Notes under the pieces: model-generated
What the model saw: only the letters and a program-made list of their open reading frames with translations
Told to the model about the DNA's origin: nothing
The model's database searches: none
Position numbers and translations under genes: made by a program
Shown here: in pieces, positions 9,381-17,414 of the stretch
Layout of the letters: each line of letters opens with the position of its first letter
Position numbering within the stretch: position 1 is the first letter of the stretch
Origin: Rhodothermales bacterium
Lineage (GTDB): Bacteria > Bacteroidota > Rhodothermia > Rhodothermales > VXPQ01
Direction of reading: 5' to 3'
Assembly: GCA_022825385.1 (NCBI GenBank)
Contig: JAJDWX010000012.1
Location: forward strand, 107,501 to 171,500
DNA: 64,000 nt

Positions 9381-10295
9381 ATGGACCTGCCCCGCGGGCA
9401 TACGCTCCGAAAAAGCCTGACGCACGCCGCACAGGGCCTGCTGATGGGCGCCGCCGATATTGTGCCGGGCGTGAGCGGGGGCACCGTTGCATTCATTGTC
9501 GGCATTTATCCCCGGCTTATTGCCGCTATTGGCCATGGCTTTTCGATGCTGACCGCGCTGGTCCGGGGCCGATTCGGCGCCATGCGGCGACACGGCGCCC
9601 TGCTCGAATGGGGGCTGGCGCTGCCGCTTGCCGCGGGAGCAGGCATAGCGATTCTCGTCGGCGCAAAAGTCATTCCGATCCTGCTGGAAACCTGGCCTCA
9701 TCGAATGCTGGGACTGTTCCTGGGCCTGGTGGCGGGATCGGCGATCATTCCCTGGAAACGAATCGAACGGAAAAACCTGCCCGCGCTGTGCATGGTTGCG
9801 GCGGCGGGCGCGGCGGCTTTTTTGCTGACGGGCATTCCGGCGGCGGGGCATTCGGCAACGCCTTCGGGCCTCCGCGTGTTCGCCTCGGCGGCCATCGCCA
9901 TTTGCGCCATGATCTTGCCGGGCGTCTCCGGGGCGTTCCTGCTCAAGGCCATGGGCATGTACGAAACGACCCTGCATGCGCTGAACGACGGGAATGTCGC
10001 ATATATCGCGCTGTTTGCGGCGGGCGCGACGGCGGGCCTGGGATTGTTTTCGCGCTTGCTCAACCACCTGCTCAGGCAATACGCCGACCTGACCATGGCG
10101 GCGCTTACGGGCTTGATGATCGGTGCGCTGCGGGCGCTTTGGCCATGGCAAACGGCGGAACGCGCGCTTGCGTGGCCCGGCGAAGGCGAGCCGGTCGGAA
10201 CGGTTGTGTTGCTGGCGGCGGCGGGCTTTGCGTTCGTAGCAAGGATGGCGCTGCGGGCGCGCCGCGCGGAACGCCCGGAAACAAGCGGCCCCTGA
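9381..10295 (+). CDS. DUF368 membrane protein, undecaprenyl-phosphate translocase type
   Basis: A 304-residue polytopic inner-membrane protein. The two conserved re-entrant motifs of DUF368 are present: ADIVPGVSGGT near residue 25 and MILPGVSGAFLL near 178, an internal repeat. DUF368 proteins (PopT) have been shown experimentally to return undecaprenyl phosphate across the membrane for peptidoglycan and glycan synthesis. The assignment here is by family. It follows the TPR gene by 19 bp and is convergent with menC. Confidence 0.88.
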   Translation: MDLPRGHTLRKSLTHAAQGLLMGAADIVPGVSGGTVAFIVGIYPRLIAAIGHGFSMLTALVRGRFGAMRRHGALLEWGLALPLAAGAGIAILVGAKVIPILLETWPHRMLGLFLGLVAGSAIIPWKRIERKNLPALCMVAAAGAAAFLLTGIPAAGHSATPSGLRVFASAAIAICAMILPGVSGAFLLKAMGMYETTLHALNDGNVAYIALFAAGATAGLGLFSRLLNHLLRQYADLTMAALTGLMIGALRALWPWQTAERALAWPGEGEPVGTVVLLAAAGFAFVARMALRARRAERPETSGP

Positions 10296-10316
10296 ACAGG
10301 CGCCTTAGGGTATCCT

Positions 10317-11438
10317 TTACAAAGCCAGCCGCTCGGAGCGATGCGTGAGGCGCGCAATCCGGTCGCGGTCTGCCTCGACGCCTAATCCGGGTTGCTCGAA
10401 AGGCGGCTCCACAAAACCGTCGGGGGACATAGTCCATGCGGGCCGCACGATATCCTGCGCCCAGTAGCGACTGCCGGGGGCAAGATCGCCCGGCAGGGTA
10501 AAACCGGGAAGCGAAGCCAGCGCCGCGTTATAAGCGCGGCCTATGCCTGTTTCAAGCATGCCGCCAACCCAGGCGTCCAGACCATGCTTCTGGCACAGGG
10601 CGTGAATGGAAAGCGCGGCGGACAATCCGCCCACGCGACCCGGCTTCACATTGACGATGCGCCCGCTGCGCAACCGGACCATATCTTCCGCCCGATCCGG
10701 GCCGGTAATGGATTCGTCGAGGCAAATGGGCGTAGCAAGCTGCTCCTGCAAATCCGCATGGCGAACCAGGTCGTCGTGCGCCAGCGGCTGCTCGATCATG
10801 GTTAGTCCATACCCGTCAAGCGCGCGCAGAAGTTCGATGTCGGCCAGCGTATAGGAAGCGTTCGCATCGACGGACAGCGGAATGTCCGGGCCGAACGCTG
10901 CCCGCACCGCCTCCACGAAACGCGCGTCGGCGGTCGGTCCTATCTTGATTTTCACATTCCGATAGCCTTGCGCCAGGCGTTCTCGTACGCGCTCCACAAG
11001 CAGCCGCTCCTCGGGCTGCACGCCAATGGCGATCCCGACGGGAACGCGGCGGCGGACGCCGCCAAGCAGCGCGGCAAGCGAGACCCCGGCTTGCTGCGCT
11101 GCGAGATTCCAGCAGGCCATCTCCAGGGCCGCTTTCGCCATCCGGTGCCCGCGAAACACGGCCAGCCGGGCCAGTACGTCCGAAGGAGCGGCGAGCGCGC
11201 AACCCCTGAGCGCCGGGACGAACCATTCCCGAATGGCGAACCACGCCGTGTCGATCGTTTCGGGACTGTAGCGCGGCGTTTCCTGCGCCACGCATTCGCT
11301 CCATGCGGTTTCCCCGGTGCGCGCAGTGATTTCGAGCAATAAGATGCGGCGGCTATCCTGTACGCCAGAGGCGGTCCTGAACGGCTGCTTCAGCGGCAAC
11401 CGGATCTCGCGCATCTCAATGGCGTCGAGCGTCAGCAT
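10317..11438 (-). CDS. menC: o-Succinylbenzoate synthase (enolase superfamily)
   Basis: A 373-residue muconate-lactonizing-type enolase superfamily member. The active-site set is complete: K163-x-K165 (NVKIKIG), the metal ligands D191, E216 and D241 (SVDANAS, EQPL, CLDES), and the opposite base K265 (NVKPGRVGG). This pattern fits the MenC/N-succinylamino-acid racemase group. MenC dehydrates SHCHC to o-succinylbenzoate in menaquinone synthesis. An epimerase activity cannot be excluded because other men genes are not adjacent. The start ATG at 11438 overlaps the end of aroE by 7 bp, so the two are translationally coupled. Confidence 0.85.
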   Translation of the reverse strand: MLTLDAIEMREIRLPLKQPFRTASGVQDSRRILLLEITARTGETAWSECVAQETPRYSPETIDTAWFAIREWFVPALRGCALAAPSDVLARLAVFRGHRMAKAALEMACWNLAAQQAGVSLAALLGGVRRRVPVGIAIGVQPEERLLVERVRERLAQGYRNVKIKIGPTADARFVEAVRAAFGPDIPLSVDANASYTLADIELLRALDGYGLTMIEQPLAHDDLVRHADLQEQLATPICLDESITGPDRAEDMVRLRSGRIVNVKPGRVGGLSAALSIHALCQKHGLDAWVGGMLETGIGRAYNAALASLPGFTLPGDLAPGSRYWAQDIVRPAWTMSPDGFVEPPFEQPGLGVEADRDRIARLTHRSERLAL

Positions 11439-12331
11439 GACCCTCTGCGATGCAGCGCCTTCGACCGTTTTCGCAAGGCGTCCGTAACCACATCGACGGG
11501 CATCTTGCGCCCGGTCCATTGCGCATAGGCCACCGCTGCCTGCTCCACCAGCATATCGAGCCCGCCAACAGGCGTTGCGCCCCGCCGGGCGGCGTCGGCA
11601 AGCAAGCGCGTCTCCTCGGGATTGTACACGATGTCGTACACGATATGGTCCTCGCCGAAATCGGCGGCGTCCGGCCAGGGGGACGCGTCCACGGCAGGAT
11701 ACATGCCCACCGGCGTCGCGTTCGCCACAAGCCGGGCGTTGCGAACCGCAGTCCGGGCAGACGAAAAGGGGCATACGCCAAGCGCCTTGTTCTCGTCGAA
11801 TGCAGTCAGGTCTTTGGCCAGAATATCTGCCTTCGAAGCGCTCCGCGCAACGAGCGTGAGACGCTTGGGACGAAACGTAACGAGCAGCGCGTAGGCGACG
11901 GCGCGCGCCGCGCCCCCGGACCCAAGCACCGCCATCTCGGCGCCCCGGAGCCGATCCGTCAGGGGCAGAAGCGGAGCCAGAAAACCGGGCACGTCCGTAT
12001 TGTCCCCGAACAGCGCGCCATCGGGGCGGCGGACAATCATATTCGAAGCGCCGACGGCGCGCGCCCGCGGAGACAATTCGTCCAGATAGGGAAGCACGGC
12101 CTGCTTGTGGGGGATGGTGACGCCTGCGCCCGCGAAATGCAGCGACGACAAGCCGCGGACCCCGTCCCCTATGCGTTCGGGAAGTACGGGAAAGGCGGCG
12201 AACGCAAAATTGAGGCGCTGGGCAGCGAAAGCCGTGTTATGGATGAACGGAGACAGCGTTTGCCCCAATGGATAACCGAGCAGGGCGATGAGGCGCGTGT
12301 TCGCGTCAATATGTACGGCGGGAGACGCCAT
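11432..12331 (-). CDS. aroE: Shikimate dehydrogenase
   Basis: A 299-residue NADP-dependent enzyme that reduces 3-dehydroshikimate to shikimate. Visible are the substrate motif GYPLGQTLSPFIHN (19-32), catalytic K76 in VTIPHK, D113 in GDNTDVPGF, the nucleotide-binding GSGGAARAVAYAL (138-149) and the C-terminal GGLDMLVEQ helix. It lies between the antiporter gene (8 bp upstream) and menC (7-bp overlap), all on the minus strand. This would join chorismate supply with its use in menaquinone synthesis. Confidence 0.93.
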   Translation of the reverse strand: MASPAVHIDANTRLIALLGYPLGQTLSPFIHNTAFAAQRLNFAFAAFPVLPERIGDGVRGLSSLHFAGAGVTIPHKQAVLPYLDELSPRARAVGASNMIVRRPDGALFGDNTDVPGFLAPLLPLTDRLRGAEMAVLGSGGAARAVAYALLVTFRPKRLTLVARSASKADILAKDLTAFDENKALGVCPFSSARTAVRNARLVANATPVGMYPAVDASPWPDAADFGEDHIVYDIVYNPEETRLLADAARRGATPVGGLDMLVEQAAVAYAQWTGRKMPVDVVTDALRKRSKALHRRGSC

Positions 12332-12339
12332 GGGATACG

Positions 12340-14199
12340 CTACCGGGCCGGCGTCTCGCCGGACGCCGCCGCGTCTTCCGTCGAGCGGGCGGATGGCGCA
12401 ATGAGCGCGACCAGCAGGTTGCCCGGCTCGAGGCGGGGCGGGCCATTGTCTATGGAAAGCACCTGCAACTGATTTTTTCCGCGCGCGATAAAAAGCGGCG
12501 TCATGCTGGAGCCATATTCCTTCTCCAGCCTGGAATAGGCGCCTTCGTCCTTGATGGCGAACGTCTTGACCGCCGCCCCCGCCGCGAATTGCGCGGTAAG
12601 CGACGCATGGTTTATGCCCGCCCCGAAGAGGGGGCGGCCCCGCAAGTGCTGCACCGGTATCTCGCCTGCGTCCTCGCCTTGCTGGTTGTTCCGCGTAGCC
12701 AACTGGTACATCTCCGCGCTGTCGAAAACTTGCGCGAAACGCACCACGGTAAGCGAATTCACTTCGTCGTTGGGCGTAAGCACAACAAGCCGCCCGATTC
12801 CGCTCAAGTCCAGTTCGTCCATAATGGATTCGGACAATACGTTGCCCCGCAACGCATGCAGGCCCGCCTCGCGGGCGCTGGCGACATTCCCGGCGTTGGC
12901 GTCTATCATCAGCACGCTGACGCCGACCTGATCGAGGGCAGAGGCAATGTGGCGGGCCCAGTCGTGGGCGCCAATGAAGAGTACGCCCTGGGGATCGGGC
13001 TCCGCAAGCCCAAGCCAGCGCGCAAGCGGCGAAATCGTAAGACCATAGATAGCCACCGTACCCACGATCACCAGAAATATGATGGGAACGATAAATTGCG
13101 ATTCTTCCGGATAGAGCTCCGCGATCCGGAACGTGAAGAGCGACGCCACGGCCGCCGCCACAATGCCGCGCGGCGCCAGCCAGGACAAAAACACCTTTTC
13201 CTTGACGTACAGGCGCGTGCCAAGCATCGACAGGAAAACCGCGACGGGGCGCACGAGCAACATGAGGATCAGCAGGAAGACGATAGCTTCCCAGCCGAGA
13301 TATTGTATATCGGTCAGGTCAAGTTGCGCCGCCAGCATGATAAAGAGCGCGGCGATCAGCAAAACCCGCAAATCTTCCTTGAACTCCACGATGCGACGCA
13401 CCGCCACGAGGCGCTGATTCGCAACCGCAAAACCCATGATGGTGGTGGCCACCAGGCCGCTTTCCGGTTGCAGGGCGTCCGAAACCGCGAAAACGGCAAT
13501 GACCACCATGAGCGCCATGGGATTCTGAAGATAATCCGGCACCATGCGGCGGCGAAGCAGGAACACAAGGATGCCTGCGCCAGCGACGCCCACGCCCACG
13601 CCCACGAAAAATTCCAGCAACAGCCCACTGAGCGCATGCGACGCCACGCTGCCGACGGTCCCTCCGCCCGTCTCGCCGATCAGCAAAAGCGTTTCGAGCA
13701 CCAGCAAGGCGAGAATCGCGCCGATCGGATCAATGGTAATGCCTTCCCATTTTGCGAGCGCGGCAATGCGCCCCTTGGGCCGGATGTGCCGGAGAATGGG
13801 AACGATGACCGTGGGACCCGTAACCGTCAGAATGGCCCCGATGAGCAAGGAAATGCTCAGGCTCAGCTTCAGCACGAACAAGGAAGCAAGCGACGCCAGA
13901 ACCCAGGTGATCAATACGCCGATACTGATCAGGCGCCCCACGGCGCCGCCCACCTCGCGCAGTTCGTCGAGGCGCAGGCTTAGCCCGCCCTCGAACAGAA
14001 TAATCCCGATCGAAAGCGCCACGAACGTAAAAACCCATTCGGCGCGCATCGCCTCCGGGTCCAGTACGCCAATGACCGGCCCGGCGATAAAACCGAACGT
14101 GAGCAGCAGCAAAATGGAGGGTACGCGATACCGCCACGCAATCCATTGGGCGCTTACGCCAAGTACGAAAACCGCTGCTATGCTGAAAAGGGCGGACAC
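12340..14199 (-). CDS. Cation:proton antiporter (CPA type) with TrkA-N domain
   Basis: About 619 residues from the GTG at 14199. The first about 400 residues hold roughly twelve membrane segments with CPA antiporter features (FEGGLSLRLDELREVG, TVTGPTVIVPILRHI, WEGITIDPIGA). The C-terminal third is a Rossmann-type RCK/TrkA-N domain (GVLFIGAHDWARHIASALDQ) that usually binds nucleotides to gate transport, followed by a TrkA-C-like tail. The frame stays open to 14607, and an ATG at 14340 is an alternative start, but that extension is Arg-rich and not membrane-like. It ends 8 bp before aroE. Ion specificity (Na or K) is not evident. Confidence 0.87.
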   Translation of the reverse strand: MSALFSIAAVFVLGVSAQWIAWRYRVPSILLLLTFGFIAGPVIGVLDPEAMRAEWVFTFVALSIGIILFEGGLSLRLDELREVGGAVGRLISIGVLITWVLASLASLFVLKLSLSISLLIGAILTVTGPTVIVPILRHIRPKGRIAALAKWEGITIDPIGAILALLVLETLLLIGETGGGTVGSVASHALSGLLLEFFVGVGVGVAGAGILVFLLRRRMVPDYLQNPMALMVVIAVFAVSDALQPESGLVATTIMGFAVANQRLVAVRRIVEFKEDLRVLLIAALFIMLAAQLDLTDIQYLGWEAIVFLLILMLLVRPVAVFLSMLGTRLYVKEKVFLSWLAPRGIVAAAVASLFTFRIAELYPEESQFIVPIIFLVIVGTVAIYGLTISPLARWLGLAEPDPQGVLFIGAHDWARHIASALDQVGVSVLMIDANAGNVASAREAGLHALRGNVLSESIMDELDLSGIGRLVVLTPNDEVNSLTVVRFAQVFDSAEMYQLATRNNQQGEDAGEIPVQHLRGRPLFGAGINHASLTAQFAAGAAVKTFAIKDEGAYSRLEKEYGSSMTPLFIARGKNQLQVLSIDNGPPRLEPGNLLVALIAPSARSTEDAAASGETPAR

Positions 14200-14500
14200 G
14201 ATGCAGAAAAAAGCGCTGCGAAAGAAGGCGGGGCGACCGGGTTGCGTCCGCCCGAAAACGCTTGCTCTAACTCTGCGGGATACGCCCTCGGTTCCGCAGG
14301 GGCGAAGATTGCGGCCCGATCCCGCCGCAACAATGGGCATGGCGCCGCCCCGATCCCGTCGCCGAATCGTGAATTCGCGTCTTCCCCCGAATGCCCGCTG
14401 CATATTTATCGTCGCTTCATCGTAACATGCGCAAGGGGCCGCAACGGACCCCGGCCATGTTGGCGAAATCCCCTTTCTTGCCCGAAAAACAGATTGCCGT
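14200..14500. other. Divergent intergenic region between antiporter and gdhA
   Basis: It should hold the promoters of both genes. I see no clear operator or hairpin. Part of it would be coding if the antiporter used the ATG at 14340. Confidence 0.35.
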
Positions 14501-15910
14501 ATGCCACACACGTCAGACTTTCTGGGAGACGTAAACCGATCCTTTACGAAGGCGGCCCGCCTCACGAAGCATCCCAAGGGCCTGCTTGAACAAATTTGCA
14601 TGTGCAACAGCGTCTATGCGATGGAATTTCCCCTGGTGCGGGACGACGGGTCTATTCGCGTCATTCAGGCGTTTCGCGCCGAGCATAGCCACCACAAGCA
14701 ACCGTCGAAGGGCGGCATCCGCTATGCTCCGACCGTGTCGAAAGACGAAGTGGTGGCCCTGGCCGCGCTGATGAGCTACAAGTGCGCCGTGGTCAATGTG
14801 CCGTTCAGCGGCGCCAAGGGCGGCGTGAAAATAAACCGAAACAATTTCTCGAACAGCGAGCTGGAGCGAATCACGCGGCGCTACACATTCGAACTGGTGC
14901 GGAAAAATTTCATCGGGCCGGGCATCGACGTACCGGCTCCGGATTACGGAACGGGCGCCCGGGAAATGGCGTGGGTCTTCGACACCTACAATCAACTCTC
15001 CCACAACCCGCTCGACGCAGCGGCTTGCGTGACCGGAAAGCCGGTCGGACAGGGGGGCGTGCACGGGCGCAGGGAAGCTACGGGCAGAGGCGTCTTTTTC
15101 GGTATCCGCGAGGCGTGCCACAACAAAAAGGCCATGAAGAAACTGGGACTGGACATCGGGCTGGAAGGAAAGCGCGTCATTGTGCAGGGCCTGGGAAATG
15201 TGGGATTCCACGCAGCGTATTATCTCCAGGAAGCCGGGGCTCGCATCGTAGGCATTGCGGAAATGAACGGCGCACTCGTCAGCAAAGACGGCCTGGACGT
15301 GCGGGACGTGGGCATCTGGCGACGAGAACGCGGCACGATCGAGGGATACCCGAAGGGACGCCTTGTCCAGCCTTCTTCGCAAGCGCTGGAAATGGATTGC
15401 GACATCCTGATCCCCGCCGCCCTCGAAGGACAGATTTCGAGCGAAAATGCGGAACGCGTTCAGGCGCGCATCATTGCCGAAGCCGCAAACGGGCCAACCA
15501 CCTCCGAAGCCGACGAGATACTTCGGAAACGCAACGTGCTCTTGCTGCCGGACTTGTATCTCAATGCGGGGGGCGTAACCGTATCGTATTTCGAATGGCT
15601 GCGCAACCTTTCCCACGTGCGGTTCGGACGCATGAGCAAGCGATTCGAAAGCAATACGCAGCAAAAAATACTGGCCGCCATCGAAACGGCCACCGGAAAA
15701 TCGTTAGCGCCGGACGTACTGGCGACGATCGGCAAGGGAGCCGACGAAATCGACATTGTGAATTCGGGGCTCGAAGAAACCATGGTGTTCGCCTACAACG
15801 AGATCTACGAAATCGCGCAGCAGAAGAAAACCGATCTCCGCACGGCGGCCTTCGTCAGCGCCATCGACAAGATCGCCGTGCTCTATAACGAAATGGGAAT
15901 TTTCCCGTAG
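14501..15910 (+). CDS. gdhA: Glutamate dehydrogenase
   Basis: A 469-residue hexameric-type Glu/Leu/Phe/Val dehydrogenase interconverting glutamate and 2-oxoglutarate plus ammonia. Substrate-binding K94 (MSYKCAVV), catalytic K106 (GAKGGVK), the PAPDYGTG segment and the Rossmann motif GLGNVG are visible. Length matches the clostridial/Bacteroidota type. It is monocistronic, with a strong hairpin terminator just after the stop. The next genes, on the opposite strand, belong to an AT-rich restriction-modification island. Confidence 0.94.
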   Translation: MPHTSDFLGDVNRSFTKAARLTKHPKGLLEQICMCNSVYAMEFPLVRDDGSIRVIQAFRAEHSHHKQPSKGGIRYAPTVSKDEVVALAALMSYKCAVVNVPFSGAKGGVKINRNNFSNSELERITRRYTFELVRKNFIGPGIDVPAPDYGTGAREMAWVFDTYNQLSHNPLDAAACVTGKPVGQGGVHGRREATGRGVFFGIREACHNKKAMKKLGLDIGLEGKRVIVQGLGNVGFHAAYYLQEAGARIVGIAEMNGALVSKDGLDVRDVGIWRRERGTIEGYPKGRLVQPSSQALEMDCDILIPAALEGQISSENAERVQARIIAEAANGPTTSEADEILRKRNVLLLPDLYLNAGGVTVSYFEWLRNLSHVRFGRMSKRFESNTQQKILAAIETATGKSLAPDVLATIGKGADEIDIVNSGLEETMVFAYNEIYEIAQQKKTDLRTAAFVSAIDKIAVLYNEMGIFP

Positions 15911-15941
15911 GGGGAAAGGCGGAACGAATACATTGCCAAAC

Positions 15942-15973
15942 GGAGTCATTCAGCCGAATGGCTCCAGTTTTTT
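15942..15973 (+). terminator. Intrinsic terminator of gdhA
   Basis: Stem GGAGTCATTC (15942-15951) pairs with GAATGGCTCC (15956-15965) through 10 bp including one G-T pair, with a 4-nt loop, followed by AG and six T residues. The hairpin also contains the last codons of the convergent nuclease gene. Confidence 0.75.
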
Positions 15974-16525
15974 GTATTCCGTTACCCATCGATTCCAATG
16001 ATCTGAATCGATGAGTAAAGTCATCCGTAATTCGTTGCGCTCGTTCAACGCTGTTACGCTCTTGGTCCCATGCGCGGAACTTGCCTTGCAACGAATGGAT
16101 TCCTGAGTCATCTGATCATGCGTAAGGACAAACGTAATGACATCATAACTGGAGATGGATTGAACAATATAATCACAATTTTGCCAGAGTCTTATCTGGA
16201 CTATGTGCAATGCGTTGTCTCGATTGAAACCCGATGCCTTGTACTCATAATATCTGCTATCTTTTTCAAGATCGCCGCGATCTTCATTACGGTTCACTGG
16301 ACGGCAACTATGTTTCCGGATAAAATATTTTTCCCAGAGCGGGCTTCTGGATTGCGGCGAAAGAGCGCTCGTAATATTATAAAAATCCATCTCCTCCAAA
16401 AAACCGTCCAGAACAAGATCAATAAGGTAATCCTTGATCTCGTAGGCAGCGCGAACAATTTCATCTTTGACATGCAGGCTATCAAGAATAAATCGTGCCT
16501 GACGCAAGGCTTCATGGCTACTCAT
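15950..16525 (-). CDS. Putative type II restriction endonuclease partner of the adjacent methyltransferase
   Basis: A 191-residue protein that I do not recognise at family level. A plausible PD-(D/E)xK nuclease core is D85 followed by E94-Y-K96 (RYYEYKASG). The sequence is AT-rich compared with its neighbours. Its start overlaps the end of the methyltransferase gene by 8 bp, the usual coupling of a modification gene followed by its restriction gene. The inference of endonuclease function rests on that pairing and the E-x-K motif. The recognition sequence is unknown. Its 3' end lies inside the gdhA terminator hairpin. Confidence 0.6.
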   Translation of the reverse strand: MSSHEALRQARFILDSLHVKDEIVRAAYEIKDYLIDLVLDGFLEEMDFYNITSALSPQSRSPLWEKYFIRKHSCRPVNRNEDRGDLEKDSRYYEYKASGFNRDNALHIVQIRLWQNCDYIVQSISSYDVITFVLTHDQMTQESIRCKASSAHGTKSVTALNERNELRMTLLIDSDHWNRWVTEYKKLEPFG

Positions 16526-17333
16526 GGCTTATCCTGTATTGTTCTACGAATTCGTATTTCGTCAACCAGAAAACACCGCCATTCGCACACGAATTACCTT
16601 TCCATTCTACATTCTTTATTCTTTCTATAAGGAGCGGAATAGGTATTTTGGATTTCAAATAATATCCCCTGTTATTCGGCGTTGGACTTTGGATTACCTT
16701 TCTGGGCGATGCGCCAAAAACGAATACATCAAAGTCCTGTGGACCAGAAAAATCGAAATCTCGCGTGCCTGTAACTACCGATGGATGCTTGACCCTGAGA
16801 TCTACGCCGGGAGATTTGTCAAATACGAAAAAACTGGTTGGCACATGATAATCCATGCCATCCAGCGTAAAACAGTCGCGTCCCAGATCCGTGATAGACG
16901 CTATACGCCAATATTGGGGAATTATGCGCTGCCGCGTGTGTTTTCTGTACACGTTTGGCAGTATGAAAGCAACGGTATGGATGTTATGAAACAACATGGC
17001 TCTGCGAATGAATGCAGACGACAGCTTGTGATATTGTCCGTATGGCGGGTTACCGATAACCAATGCGCTGCCGCACCCCTCGTCTACCTCATATTTGAAC
17101 CAGTCGGCCTGGATCACATCCGGGTGCTGCGGATCGATATCGATCCCGACCTTGTTCGGGTGTTTGATTGCGTCCAGGAATACCCCATTGCCTGCGGACG
17201 GTTCTATCACCAGGTCGAATCGCGACAGGCTACCCAGTTCAGCCAGGCATCGGCGAACTACTTCGGGCTTGGTAAAGTACTGATCAAGCGCCTCGCCGGT
17301 CGTGGCCGGAGCAATTCGGTTTAATTGATGCAT
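16518..17333 (-). CDS. Adenine-specific DNA methyltransferase of a type II-like system
   Basis: A 271-residue N6-adenine methyltransferase. The AdoMet motif EPSAGNG is at 44-50, an acidic strand follows (VGIDIDPQHP), and the catalytic motif NPPY is at 95-98, giving the gamma-type order. The C-terminal part (about 150-271) is a short target-recognition region. Composition is AT-rich relative to gdhA and nrdJ, a sign of horizontal transfer. It is followed by the overlapping putative nuclease gene and preceded by nrdJ 81 bp upstream on the same strand. Confidence 0.85.
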   Translation of the reverse strand: MHQLNRIAPATTGEALDQYFTKPEVVRRCLAELGSLSRFDLVIEPSAGNGVFLDAIKHPNKVGIDIDPQHPDVIQADWFKYEVDEGCGSALVIGNPPYGQYHKLSSAFIRRAMLFHNIHTVAFILPNVYRKHTRQRIIPQYWRIASITDLGRDCFTLDGMDYHVPTSFFVFDKSPGVDLRVKHPSVVTGTRDFDFSGPQDFDVFVFGASPRKVIQSPTPNNRGYYLKSKIPIPLLIERIKNVEWKGNSCANGGVFWLTKYEFVEQYRISHE

Positions 17334-17414
17334 CTTCCCGGTTCCGTTTATGCCTGCTGGAGCAGAGACTCGTGCAAACCAAACACATGCCTGAACGACC
17401 TGATACGGCGGGCT

